64,000 nt of DNA, from contig NZ_VIAR01000001.1 of assembly GCF_006546625.1 (NCBI RefSeq), positions 62,001 through 126,000 on the forward strand, written 5' to 3'. How positions within the stretch are numbered: the first letter of the stretch is position 1; each line of letters opens with the position of its first letter. The notes under the pieces were generated by a model, which saw only the letters and a list, made by a program, of their open reading frames with translations, did no database searches and was not told the DNA's origin. Below, piece by piece: positions 18,003 to 26,638 of the stretch. The stretch is from Haloflavibacter putidus. Its GTDB lineage: Bacteria > Bacteroidota > Bacteroidia > Flavobacteriales > Flavobacteriaceae. The position numbers were made by a program, and so were the translations under genes.

Positions 18003-18072
18003 TCCCCAAGTCTACTGGGGAAGACTCGAACTCGTCCCCAAGTGCACTTGGGGATGACAGGCAGATATTCTA
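18003..18072 (-). pseudogene. Decayed 3' part of a tRNA-Asp gene carrying two palindromes
   Basis: Colinear with the intact tRNA-Asp at 18482-18555. GACTCGAACTCG (18023-18034) matches its T arm exactly and 18055-18072 matches its anticodon-arm side in 17 of 18 bases. In place of the acceptor end stands a near-palindrome (18003-18021), and between the two matches stands TCCCCAAGTGCACTTGGGGA (18035-18054), a perfect 20-bp palindrome. The match continues into block B on one side, so this is a duplicated tRNA end and not chance similarity. Confidence 0.65.
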
Positions 18073-18332
18073 TTTTAATTCGTTTTTTGGAGACTCTATC
18101 AATTGAATAATTTGAGATTTACTGTATTTTTTAATCTTTTTTCCCGAATCAAAGCTTCTCGTTTAGTTACATAAGATTGTACAAAAACTAACACCCAAGG
18201 CCTTTTATTTTTAGTATAGCGACTTTCTCCCTCGTTATGTTGTTTTAAACGTTTTTCAGGTTGTGTAGAATAACCTCGATAATAACTATCGCAGGAACTA
18301 GAATAAATTATATAAACAAAATACTTCTCCAT
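18070..18332 (-). pseudogene. GIY-YIG nuclease gene with a C-terminal frameshift
   Basis: A small GIY-YIG endonuclease of the UvrC-like, URI/YhbQ type: VYIIYSSSCDSYYRGYS gives the GIY/YIG strands, followed by RLKQHNEGESRYTKNKRPW and EALIREKRLK. The frame as it stands ends at 18099 after KNTVNLKLFN (77 residues). Adding one T to the run at 18127-18132 restores the usual family ending KYSKSQIIQLIESPKNELK with a stop at 18072-18070. The gene therefore has a one-base deletion in a homopolymer, or the run was misread. It lies between the two copies of the island repeats. Confidence 0.75.
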
Positions 18333-18337
18333 AAAAA

Positions 18338-18383
18338 AACAAAAAAAGCCTCTCCTTCTTACAGGAAAAGCTCTTCATTGGTT
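18338..18383. repeat. Island repeat block A, copy 2
   Basis: Second copy of the 46-bp block at 17696-17741. It begins 5 bases upstream of the GIY-YIG start codon, so it may supply that gene's leader. Confidence 0.85.
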
Positions 18384-18385
18384 TA

Positions 18386-18481
18386 ACTACTTAAACCTTA
18401 AATATCAAAGCTTTAAGCTCGATATTCACAACACAACTTCGTCAAAAAAAGCCTCAATAGAAATTGAAGCTTTTTATTTTG
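18386..18481. repeat. Island repeat block B, copy 2
   Basis: Second copy of the block at 17906-18001, directly downstream of the intact tRNA-Asp on the minus strand. Confidence 0.85.
18444..18476 (-). terminator. Terminator of tRNA-Asp
   Basis: Read on the minus strand, an AT-rich stem (aaaaagcttcaat pairing with attgaggcttttt, one mismatch) with a 4-base loop and T tract begins a few bases after the tRNA 3' end. Confidence 0.7.
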
Positions 18482-18555
18482 CGGTCTGGACGAGACTCGA
18501 ACTCGCGACCCCCTGCGTGACAGGCAGGTATTCTAACCAACTGAACTACCAGACC
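18482..18555 (-). tRNA. tRNA-Asp (anticodon GTC)
   Basis: A 74-nt cloverleaf without encoded CCA: acceptor GGTCTGG/CCAGACC, D stem GTTC/GAAT, anticodon stem CCTGC/GCAGG with loop CTGTCAC (anticodon GTC), T stem GCGAG/CTCGT with loop TTCGAGT, discriminator G. All stems pair fully, so this copy should be functional. Confidence 0.95.
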
Positions 18556-18687
18556 GTTGCTGTATTTTAAAGACTTAAAGCTTGTCTATTTACAACCAAC
18601 GCGTTGCGTAATTGCGAGGGCAAATATACATGCATTTATAGTTTCTGCAAAAATAAATATAAATTTTTTTTAAGTTATTTTTTACTT

Positions 18688-19617
18688 CTATACAAATTTT
18701 TGACGTTCAATAAGATAGGTGGTCAAGATTTTATTGAATTTTTCTTCTACGGCAACCGGCACGTACTTAATTTTATACTGAATGCAGCGTAAACGTAGCT
18801 TTTCGAAATAACTTTTTATCGCCTTTTGATAATTTTCTTGAATATTTTCTGCATATAAGTTTATGCTTTCGCCGCTTTCTACGTCTAAAAACTTTTTGGG
18901 AGCATTGTCAAAATCAAAATCCAACTCGGTTTTTTTGTGGTAGGTATGAAATAAAACTACTTCGTGCTTGTTGTATTTTAAATGGCTTAGGGCATCAAAC
19001 AGCTTGTCTTCTTCCACATCAGACTGCAGCATATCTGTGAATAAAAATACCAATGAGCGGCGCTTGAGTTTTTGTGTTATTTGATGCAAATACGTATAGG
19101 TTTTTGTTTCTTTATTATTGGGGGTAGATAAAATACTTTTTTCAAGTGTATCTAACAGTAAATGATGGTGTCTGTCTCCTGCTTTTTCAGGGGCGTAAAA
19201 CTCATAATCTTCGCTATACATACTTAAACCAACCGCATCGCGTTGTTTTTTTAATAATTGCATTAGCGCAGCACAGGCTAAAGCCGAAAAACCTATTTTG
19301 TTGAGTTTGTCTATGTTTTGTTGCTTTAATTTTGGATAGTGCATAGAAGAAGAATTATCTACAATAAGATGGCAACGTAAATTGGTTTCTTCTTCGTAGC
19401 GTTTAGTGTAGAGCTTGTCTGTTTTTGCATATAATTTCCAATCTATATGTTTGGTGCTCTCGCCGGGATTATAAATTTTATGTTCGGCAAATTCTGCTGA
19501 AAACCCGTGAAACGGACTTTTATGCATGCCGGAAATAAAGCCTTCTACTACTTGTTTTGCCAACAAGTCTATATGTGCAAAGCCACCGGTTTTAGAAAGT
19601 TGGTCTTTTAATTGCAT
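18688..19617 (-). CDS. DUF58 domain-containing protein
   Basis: A 309-residue soluble protein. The hallmark DUF58 segment (GFSAEFAEHKIYNPGESTKHIDWKLYAKTDKLYTKRYEEE, given in part) lies at residues 38-80, followed by a von Willebrand A-like domain with LIVDNSSSMHYP, which keeps the DxSxS metal-binding pattern, and FLFTDMLQ. Such proteins are usually encoded beside MoxR ATPases and act in envelope or stress processes, but no MoxR gene is in this window. Function is unknown. Confidence 0.85.
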   Translation of the reverse strand: MQLKDQLSKTGGFAHIDLLAKQVVEGFISGMHKSPFHGFSAEFAEHKIYNPGESTKHIDWKLYAKTDKLYTKRYEEETNLRCHLIVDNSSSMHYPKLKQQNIDKLNKIGFSALACAALMQLLKKQRDAVGLSMYSEDYEFYAPEKAGDRHHHLLLDTLEKSILSTPNNKETKTYTYLHQITQKLKRRSLVFLFTDMLQSDVEEDKLFDALSHLKYNKHEVVLFHTYHKKTELDFDFDNAPKKFLDVESGESINLYAENIQENYQKAIKSYFEKLRLRCIQYKIKYVPVAVEEKFNKILTTYLIERQKFV

Positions 19618-19630
19618 GGTTTTTGTTTTT

Positions 19631-19730
19631 CTGCCAGGGATTGAGTGGCCTGTTGGAGCTCTTATTTTGCCTTTGTTGGCAAAATAAAGCGACTAACGAA
19701 AGCCCGGCCACGCTTTTTTGCGTGGGGCAG
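19631..19730 (+). ncRNA. Structured RNA element, possibly Flavo-1-like (copy 1)
   Basis: A 100-nt element with outer stem CTGCC (19631-19635)/GGCAG (19726-19730), conserved AGGGATTG after the first arm, a 10-bp middle hairpin (19662-19687), the conserved AGCCCG and a 6-bp last hairpin CCACGC/GCGTGG. A second element at 61815-61909 has the same plan with different stem bases. I recall the Flavo-1 RNA motif as having this general form, but the name is from memory. The assigned strand is the one in which both copies read AGGGAT first. Confidence 0.5.
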
Positions 19731-19747
19731 CATAAAGGTAAAAATAA

Positions 19748-19780
19748 AAAAGGTTTGACGCTATGCCAAACCTTTTAAAA
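19748..19780 (-). terminator. Terminator of trxA
   Basis: A perfect 10-bp stem (aaaaggtttg/caaacctttt) with a 9-base loop, 22 bases downstream of the trxA stop codon. The A-rich left flank gives a T tract on the minus strand. Confidence 0.8.
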
Positions 19781-19797
19781 TATATGTTTTTCTTAGT

Positions 19798-20115
19798 TTA
19801 CAAAAGCTCGTCTATTGCTTTTGTATACGTATCTTTTGGCGAAACGCCTACTTGACGACCTACCAACTCGCCATTGTTAAATACCAATACGGTTGGGATG
19901 TTTCTTACGCCATATTTTGCAGCAAATTCTTGGTTAGCATCTACATCTACCTTACCTACTACGGCTTTACCTTCGTACTCGTTGCTAATTTCGTCTATAA
20001 CCGGTCCTACCATTTTACAAGGTCCGCACCAAGCTGCCCAGAAATCTACCATTACCGGCTTATCACTTTTTAAAACTTTTTCTTCAAACGTTGCGTCTGT
20101 TATCTCTAATGCCAT
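19798..20115 (-). CDS. trxA: Thioredoxin
   Basis: A 105-residue cytoplasmic thioredoxin with the active site WCGPCK in VDFWAAWCGPCKMVGPVIDE, followed by GKVDVDANQEFAAKYGVRNIPT with the conserved cis-proline. It reduces disulfides in cytoplasmic proteins. No signal peptide. It is transcribed alone, with a -7 element upstream and a strong terminator downstream. Confidence 0.95.
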   Translation of the reverse strand: MALEITDATFEEKVLKSDKPVMVDFWAAWCGPCKMVGPVIDEISNEYEGKAVVGKVDVDANQEFAAKYGVRNIPTVLVFNNGELVGRQVGVSPKDTYTKAIDELL

Positions 20116-20138
20116 AATTTTTATTTTTTTTTGTTACA

Positions 20139-20146
20139 CAAATATA
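20139..20146 (-). promoter_or_regulatory. -7 element of trxA
   Basis: The minus strand reads TATATTTG, 23 bases upstream of the trxA start. No clear -33 TTG at the usual distance. Confidence 0.45.
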
Positions 20147-20204
20147 CAATTTTTAAACCATTATTTTGTGCTTTTAGATTAGATTAGGTTATGCGCTTAT
20201 TGGT

Positions 20205-23200
20205 TTAATTTATTTTATAATGCAGGTTTTGCTCTTCTAAACCTTGTAACAATTCTTGCGATATTTTTACCTTTTGCCGTTTGCTGGGCATATGTAATTT
20301 TATACGGTCTTGTACTTTATATACCACAAAATTTAAAAGATGATCGCCGGGATGCGACCTAAATAAATCTTTTAAATCTGCTATTTGATTTTTTTGCAAA
20401 TTGTCTATATCTAATTGTATAGTAAGTTTACCGGCATAGGTATTCATAACATCTTGCAATTGTTTAAACGAGCGAAACTGAATTCTTGGGTCGCCACTTT
20501 TGCCGGTCTCTCTATTGCGCCAACCTTCTTTTACAAATGCTTTGATGTGTACAAAATTATTGGCCATTAAAAAATGACGGTATTTAAGGTATTCTTCGCC
20601 AAAAATCCTAAACTCATAAGACTCGTTATAATCTTCTACCGTAAAACGCGCCCAGCCTTTTCCTGCTTTACTTACCAAATGCTGTACGTCGTTTACCACG
20701 CCGGCAAAAGAAATCTCGCGGTTTACGTTTTTTTCTAAGGCTCTAAAATCTTCTAGTGTTCCGTTACAAAAATATTTTATCTCACTCTTAAAATCGTCTA
20801 ACGGGTGTCCGGAAATATAGATACCTACTACTTCGCGTTCTTTTCGCAACTTTTCCATAGTTGGCCATTCTTCGCAAGGTGGTACTATTGGTTCGGGTAT
20901 TTGTACTTCGCTGGCTTCGCCAAAGAGACTTACTTGCGACGAGTTTTGGTTTTCTTGGTATTTGGCGGCATATTTTATTACTTTTTCCAAAAAGGTAACC
21001 TCATCGCCTTCTGTATGAAAGTATTGTGCTCTATGTGTTGGGGTGAAACCATCAAAACCACCGGCCAAAGCCAAGTTTTCAAAAGCTTTTTTGTTGGCAG
21101 CACGCAAGTCTATACGTTTGGCCATATCAAAAATAGAACGGTAAGAGCCCTCTTTACGGTTTTCTACAACGGTTTTTACCGCGCCGCTTCCTACGCCTTT
21201 TACCGCGCCCATTCCAAAACGAATTGCGTTATTTTTGTTTACCGAAAATTTAAAGTAAGACTCGTTTACATCTGGCCCTAAAACTTCTAACTTCATGCGT
21301 TTGCACTCTTCCATAAAGAAAGTTACATCTTTGATGTTATTCATATTATTAGAAAGAACCGCTGCCATATATTCTGCCGGATAATGTGCTTTAAGATAAG
21401 CCGTTTGGTAGGCAATCCACGCATAACAAGTAGAGTGCGATTTGTTAAATGCATAACTGGCAAAAGCCTCCCAATCTTTCCAGATTTTTTCTAAAGTTTC
21501 TCGCGGATGCCCCTTTTCTTCGCCACCGTTTAAAAATTTTGGTTTTAGGGTTTCCAGCAAAGCAAAAATCTTTTTCCCCATTGCTTTACGGAGTAAATCT
21601 GCTTCACCTTTAGAAAAACCGGCCAGTTTTTGCGAAAGTAACATTACCTGCTCTTGGTATACGGTAATACCATAGGTTTCTTGCAGGTATTCTTCCATAT
21701 CTTCCAGATCGTAGGCAATTTCTTCTTCGCCATGTTTTCTGGCAATAAAACTCGGGATGTATTCCATTGGTCCCGGTCTGTATAAAGCATTCATAGCAAT
21801 AAGATCTTCAAAAACCGTAGGTTTCAGATTTTTCATATGCTTTTGCATGCCGGGAGATTCGTATTGAAATATACCAACCGTTTCGCCACGTTGAAAGAGC
21901 TCGTAAGTTTTTTCATCGTCAAGCGGAAAACTCTCCGGATCTAAATCTATACCGTGCCTTCCTTTTACAATTTTTACGGTATCTTTTATTAAAGTAAGGG
22001 TTTTTAAGCCCAAAAAGTCCATTTTAAGCAAGCCGGCATCTTCTACAACCGAGTTGTCAAATTGCGTAACATACAAATCGGAATCTTTGGCTACCGAAAC
22101 CGGCACGTAATCTGTAATATCTCCTGGCGTTATAATTACGCCGCAAGCGTGAATACCGGTATTTCTTACCGAGCCTTCTAATACGCGCGCTTGGTTAACA
22201 GTTTCTGCTTCTAAATCTGTGCCTTCTGAAAGGTTTAAAAGCTCGTTTACTTTTTCTGCATCTTCTGCTTTGAATTTAGACCGGATTCCCTTTTCGTCTA
22301 AAGCAAATATCTTGTAGAGTTTAGACATATCTGGTACCAGCTTTGCAATTCTATCTGCATCGCTAAGCGGTAAATCTAAAACCCTGGCGGTATCGCGAAT
22401 ACTCGATTTTGCCGCCATGGTTCCGTAAGTAATAATTTGCGCAACTTGATTGGCGCCGTATTTTTTTATTACATAATCCATTACCCTACTTCTGCCTTCG
22501 TCGTCAAAATCTATATCAATATCAGGCATGCTTACCCTATCCGGATTTAGAAAACGCTCAAAAAGCAAATCGTATTTAATTGGATCTATATTGGTAATCT
22601 TTAAACAAAATGCTACCGCACTTCCTGCCGCAGAACCTCTTCCCGGTCCAACAGAAACATCCATATTTCTGGCTTCCCGAATAAAATCTTCTACAATAAG
22701 AAAATAGCCGGGATAACCCGTATTTTCTATTACCGAAAGCTCAAAATCTAAGCGCTTTTCTATTTCCGGGGTTATTTCGCCATAGCGTTCTTTGGCGCCT
22801 TCGAAAGTGAGATAACGCAAATAGGCATTTTCTCCGCGTTTACCATTATCTTCTTTATCACGTTCGTCTAAAAAGCGCTCGGGAATTGTAAATGCGGGTA
22901 ATAAAACATCGCGCGATAATTTATAAACTTCTATTTTATTTACTACTTCTTGCGTATTGGTAATCGCTTCGGGCAAATCTTTAAAAATCTCCTTCATTTC
23001 TTCAGAAGATTTAAAATAATACTCTTGGTTTGGCAACCCATAACGATACCCGCGACCTCGACCAATTGGGGTGGCTTGTTTTTCGCCATCTTTAATACAC
23101 AATAAGATATCGTGGGCGTTGGCTTCTTCTTTTTCGGTATAATAACAGTTGTTGGAAGCGATGAGTTTTACGCCGTGCTTTTTGGCCATAGGAATAAGCA

Positions 23201-24587
23201 TCTGGTTTACCCTATCTTCGTCTTCTTGACCGTGGCGCATTACTTCTACATAAAAATCGTCTTGAAACGTTTCTTTCCACCACAGTAAAGCTTCTTCGGC
23301 TTGTTTTTCGCCTACATTTAATATTTTACTAGGCACTTCGCCATATAAATTACCGCTTAATACAATAACGTCTTCTTTGTATTTTTCTATAATTTCTTTG
23401 TCTATTCTTGGCACATAGTAAAAACCATCTGTGTAAGCAATAGAAGACATTTTGGCCAAATTATGGTAGCCATTTTTATTTTTGGCCAAAAGCACGATTT
23501 GATAACCATTGTCTTTTCTGCTTTTATCTAAATGATTTTCGCACACAAAAAACTCGCAACCTACAATGGGTTTTAATTCTTTTTTACTGAAATTTTCCTT
23601 GTTTTCTTCTGCCGTTGCTTTTTCTTCTGCCAGTTTTTCGTTGTACTTTTCTACAGCTGTCACAAAATGAAAAGCGCCCATCATATTGGCGTGATCTGTA
23701 ATTGCCACAGCCGGCATATTAAAGTCTCCGGCAGTTTTTACCAAGCCTTTTACATCTATGGTAGATTGTAAAATAGAAAATTGCGTGTGCGTATGTAAGT
23801 GCGAAAAATTCTCATCTTCTAAAAGCGCTATATTTTCTTCTACTTCTTCTTCAGAAATAAAATCTTCTTTTTTCTCTGCCAATTGCTCCCGAATAACGGC
23901 AGAAGCTTTTTGCAGATTAATATGTTTTAGACCAATAAGCGCAATAGGCTGCGGATTTTCTTCTGAAAAACGCTCAAAATAATCCGGTTGCACATCTAAC
24001 TCTTCGGCGGTAAAAACGCGTTTTCTTATAAGTTCTAGAAAACAACGTGTAGTAGCTTCTACATCTGCCGTAGCGTTGTGCGCTTCTGCAAAAGGTTGGT
24101 TAAATAAATATTCGTGCAGCTCTGTTAAGGTTGGTAATTTAAACTTGCCTCCTCTACCACCAGGAATTTGACATAGCTGTGCGGTTTTTTCTGTACACGT
24201 ATCTAAAACCGGTAGTTGCGCCAAATTGTTATCTACAGCTTCGCGGTAAAACTCGGCTGCCATAATATTAACATCAAAACCTACATTTTGACCAACCACA
24301 AAAGTAGTTTTGTTTAAAGCTTTTTTAAACCGCTGCAAACCTTCTTTAAGCGGTATGCCGTTTTCTTGTGCCAACTCTGTAGAAATACCGTGAATTCTTT
24401 CTGCATCGTACGGAATGTTAAAACCTTCTGGCTTAATCAAGAAATCTTCGCGCTCTATAAGTTGCCCCATATCATCGTGCAACTGCCAAGCTATTTGTAT
24501 AGCTCTTGGCCAGTTGTCTGAATCTGTTATAGGAGCATCCCACCTTTTGGGTAAGCCGGTAGTTTCTGTATCAAAAATTAGGTACAT
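20205..24587 (-). CDS. dnaE: DNA polymerase III alpha subunit with N-terminal proofreading exonuclease
   Basis: A 1460-residue replicative polymerase. Residues 1-190 are a DEDDh 3'-5' exonuclease (DTETTG at 6-11, NVGFD at 101-105, HNATAD at 170-175), normally a separate epsilon subunit. A linker leads to the PHP domain (HLHTHTQFS at 263, VAITDHANMMG at 294), then the polymerase palm with GPGRGSAAGS at 648 and catalytic PDIDIDFDDEGR at 688. The C-terminal part holds helix-hairpin-helix (GGFDGFT) and OB-fold (EISFAGVV) regions. The fusion is a known arrangement in this phylum. It is monocistronic. Confidence 0.95.
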   Translation of the reverse strand: MYLIFDTETTGLPKRWDAPITDSDNWPRAIQIAWQLHDDMGQLIEREDFLIKPEGFNIPYDAERIHGISTELAQENGIPLKEGLQRFKKALNKTTFVVGQNVGFDVNIMAAEFYREAVDNNLAQLPVLDTCTEKTAQLCQIPGGRGGKFKLPTLTELHEYLFNQPFAEAHNATADVEATTRCFLELIRKRVFTAEELDVQPDYFERFSEENPQPIALIGLKHINLQKASAVIREQLAEKKEDFISEEEVEENIALLEDENFSHLHTHTQFSILQSTIDVKGLVKTAGDFNMPAVAITDHANMMGAFHFVTAVEKYNEKLAEEKATAEENKENFSKKELKPIVGCEFFVCENHLDKSRKDNGYQIVLLAKNKNGYHNLAKMSSIAYTDGFYYVPRIDKEIIEKYKEDVIVLSGNLYGEVPSKILNVGEKQAEEALLWWKETFQDDFYVEVMRHGQEDEDRVNQMLIPMAKKHGVKLIASNNCYYTEKEEANAHDILLCIKDGEKQATPIGRGRGYRYGLPNQEYYFKSSEEMKEIFKDLPEAITNTQEVVNKIEVYKLSRDVLLPAFTIPERFLDERDKEDNGKRGENAYLRYLTFEGAKERYGEITPEIEKRLDFELSVIENTGYPGYFLIVEDFIREARNMDVSVGPGRGSAAGSAVAFCLKITNIDPIKYDLLFERFLNPDRVSMPDIDIDFDDEGRSRVMDYVIKKYGANQVAQIITYGTMAAKSSIRDTARVLDLPLSDADRIAKLVPDMSKLYKIFALDEKGIRSKFKAEDAEKVNELLNLSEGTDLEAETVNQARVLEGSVRNTGIHACGVIITPGDITDYVPVSVAKDSDLYVTQFDNSVVEDAGLLKMDFLGLKTLTLIKDTVKIVKGRHGIDLDPESFPLDDEKTYELFQRGETVGIFQYESPGMQKHMKNLKPTVFEDLIAMNALYRPGPMEYIPSFIARKHGEEEIAYDLEDMEEYLQETYGITVYQEQVMLLSQKLAGFSKGEADLLRKAMGKKIFALLETLKPKFLNGGEEKGHPRETLEKIWKDWEAFASYAFNKSHSTCYAWIAYQTAYLKAHYPAEYMAAVLSNNMNNIKDVTFFMEECKRMKLEVLGPDVNESYFKFSVNKNNAIRFGMGAVKGVGSGAVKTVVENRKEGSYRSIFDMAKRIDLRAANKKAFENLALAGGFDGFTPTHRAQYFHTEGDEVTFLEKVIKYAAKYQENQNSSQVSLFGEASEVQIPEPIVPPCEEWPTMEKLRKEREVVGIYISGHPLDDFKSEIKYFCNGTLEDFRALEKNVNREISFAGVVNDVQHLVSKAGKGWARFTVEDYNESYEFRIFGEEYLKYRHFLMANNFVHIKAFVKEGWRNRETGKSGDPRIQFRSFKQLQDVMNTYAGKLTIQLDIDNLQKNQIADLKDLFRSHPGDHLLNFVVYKVQDRIKLHMPSKRQKVKISQELLQGLEEQNLHYKIN

Positions 24588-24805
24588 AATTTATTTTTCT
24601 GAAGGTTTTGGGCAATAAATGTAACCAATCTCTTGGCTTCAAAAAAGTTAATTTATCCATAATGAGAGAAAAGCAAATTCCAAAAAAAATGCGGTTTTTT
24701 GGGTCTGTCACTATAATTTTCACTTACCGTGATTGGTAATCTTAATAATTTGTCAACTTCCGTAAAGCTATTTTAGAAGTTCTATTTACATTGCTATTTT
24801 TGGCG

Positions 24806-24813
24806 CAAAGATA
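24806..24813 (-). promoter_or_regulatory. Possible -7 element upstream of dnaE
   Basis: The minus strand reads TATCTTTG, a strong match to TAnnTTTG, but it is about 220 bases upstream of dnaE and lacks a clear -33 element. If used, dnaE has a long leader. Confidence 0.3.
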
Positions 24814-24881
24814 AATTTTAAATATTTTTATGCGCTAAAGATTTTTAAATACAGACATATCTTAACCTAGAAGCTTTTAAA

Positions 24882-25289
24882 ATGAGTAAGTTAAACAAAG
24901 AGGCCGTATTATTATTAATCTTATCTGTTCTTTACTTATTAATAGTAAAAGAGGAACTTTCTATAATTACCTTCACCATTATTGCAATAATAATCGCCGT
25001 ATATTTTGTTTATTTGATTACTAGCAATATAGAATCACAATCTCACAAAGCTACTCCAATTTATAGCTTGCAACAAATTGTGGCGTTAATCGTAATACTT
25101 TTGGCTACATCAATTAGCTATTTCGAAATCTATGATTCACTAATTAAAACAACAATTGGAGTTTTTGGTATTTTAAATTTTGGAGTTATGATTTACGCTT
25201 ATTTGTCCGTAAGCAAGAGTAGACAAGCCGTAATTGGCTTAGGTTTTGCGTTGTTAATTTTTTGCAGTATAACAACTATAATAACATAA
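24882..25289 (+). CDS. Small integral membrane protein of unknown function
   Basis: A 135-residue protein, mostly hydrophobic, with about five predicted helices (AVLLLILSVLYLLIV, IITFTIIAIIIAVYFVYLI, IVALIVILLATSISYF, TIGVFGILNFGVMIYAYLSV, VIGLGFALLIFCSIT). I recognise no family or motif. It stands alone between dnaE and the acyl-CoA dehydrogenase gene, facing the latter across a shared terminator. Confidence 0.6.
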   Translation: MSKLNKEAVLLLILSVLYLLIVKEELSIITFTIIAIIIAVYFVYLITSNIESQSHKATPIYSLQQIVALIVILLATSISYFEIYDSLIKTTIGVFGILNFGVMIYAYLSVSKSRQAVIGLGFALLIFCSITTIIT

Positions 25290-25335
25290 ACGCAATAAAT
25301 GCAGTGCTTAATCAAGCGTTTTGGGAGAATAAATA

Positions 25336-25372
25336 AAAAGGGTGGTTACCGTGAAATAACTACCCTTTTTTA
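25336..25372. terminator. Bidirectional terminator
   Basis: A 13-bp stem (aaaagggtggtta with taactaccctttt, one G-T pair) flanked by A and T runs, so it can end both the rightward membrane-protein gene and the leftward acyl-CoA dehydrogenase gene. Confidence 0.8.
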
Positions 25373-25386
25373 TTAATTCAATTTTA

Positions 25387-26565
25387 TTATTTAAACGCCG
25401 GGATACCGGTAATATCTGCTCCGGTAATTAGCAAATGAATATCGTGCGTACCTTCGTAGGTAATTACACTTTCTAAATTCATCATATGACGCATAATGCT
25501 GTATTCGCCGGTAATTCCCATTCCGCCGAGAATTTGTCTGGCTTCACGGGCTATATTTATCGCCATATCTACGTTGTTGCGTTTTGCCATAGATATTTGT
25601 GCGGTTGTAGCTTTTCCTTCGTTTTTAAGCTGTCCTAAACGCAAGGCCATTAATTGGGCTTTGGTAATTTCGGTAATCATCTCTGCCAACTTTTTTTGTT
25701 GTAATTGGTAAGCCGCAATAGGTTTATCAAACTGGATGCGTTCTTTTGCATAACGCAGGGCGGTATCATAACAATCCATCGCTGCACCAATTGCTCCCCA
25801 GGAAATTCCGTAACGCGCAGAATCTAAGCAACCCAGTGGGGCGCCCAAGCCGTTTTTATTTGGTAATAAATTTTCTTTTGGCACTTTTACATCTTGAAAA
25901 ATAAGTTCGCCGGTGGCAGAAGCTCGCAACGACCATTTATTATGGGTTTCGGGAGCAGAAAAACCTTCCATACCTTTTTCTACAATAAGACCGTGTATTC
26001 TTCCTTCTTCATTTTTTGCCCAAACTACGGCAATATCTGCAAAAGGAGAATTGGAAATCCACATCTTGGCGCCATTCAATAAATAATGATCGCCTTTATC
26101 TTTAAAATTGGTGGTCATTCCGCTTGGGTTAGAACCGTGGTCGGGTTCGGTCAAACCAAAACAACCCATATATTCTCCGGTAGCCAATTTTGGTAAGTAT
26201 TTTTTACGCTGCTCTTCGTTCCCGTATTTCCAGATAGGAAACATTACCAAAGAAGATTGCACAGAAGCGGTAGAGCGCACTCCGCTGTCGCCACGTTCTA
26301 TTTCTTGCATAATCAATCCATAAGAAATCTGGTCTAAACCTGCGCCGCCATATTCTTGTGGAATATAGGGACCAAAAGCGCCAATTTCTGCCAAACCTTT
26401 GATTATAGATTTAGGAAATTCTGCATTTTGCGCAGCTTCTTCTATAATTGGAGAAATATCTTTTTTAACCCAATCACGCGCTGCAGTGCGTACCATTTTA
26501 TGCTCGTCTGATAGTAAATCGTCTATATTATAATAATCCGGAGCTTGAAATAAGTCGGTTTTCAT
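25387..26565 (-). CDS. Acyl-CoA dehydrogenase, probably glutaryl-CoA dehydrogenase
   Basis: A 392-residue FAD enzyme. GCFGLTEPDHGSNPSGM and KMWISNSPFADIAVVWA form the flavin and substrate sites; RQILGGMGITGEYSIMRHMMNLESVITYEGTHDIH (in part) holds the catalytic glutamate in TYEGTHDIH as in glutaryl-CoA dehydrogenases, which desaturate and decarboxylate glutaryl-CoA in lysine and tryptophan breakdown. Length and N-terminal DYYNIDDLLSDE also match that subgroup. It is monocistronic; no other pathway genes are nearby. Confidence 0.85.
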   Translation of the reverse strand: MKTDLFQAPDYYNIDDLLSDEHKMVRTAARDWVKKDISPIIEEAAQNAEFPKSIIKGLAEIGAFGPYIPQEYGGAGLDQISYGLIMQEIERGDSGVRSTASVQSSLVMFPIWKYGNEEQRKKYLPKLATGEYMGCFGLTEPDHGSNPSGMTTNFKDKGDHYLLNGAKMWISNSPFADIAVVWAKNEEGRIHGLIVEKGMEGFSAPETHNKWSLRASATGELIFQDVKVPKENLLPNKNGLGAPLGCLDSARYGISWGAIGAAMDCYDTALRYAKERIQFDKPIAAYQLQQKKLAEMITEITKAQLMALRLGQLKNEGKATTAQISMAKRNNVDMAINIAREARQILGGMGITGEYSIMRHMMNLESVITYEGTHDIHLLITGADITGIPAFK

Positions 26566-26638
26566 TTATATAATTTGCTTTTAAGTTAAATCCTAGCCGT
26601 AAAGTTAGCGAAAGCAATTAAGATTACCAGTTAATCTC

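Noticed and set aside
20805-21281. 158-codon open frame on the plus strand opposite dnaE
   Set aside because: It is the antisense shadow of a strongly conserved dnaE segment, with tyrosine- and phenylalanine-rich sequence and no family resemblance.
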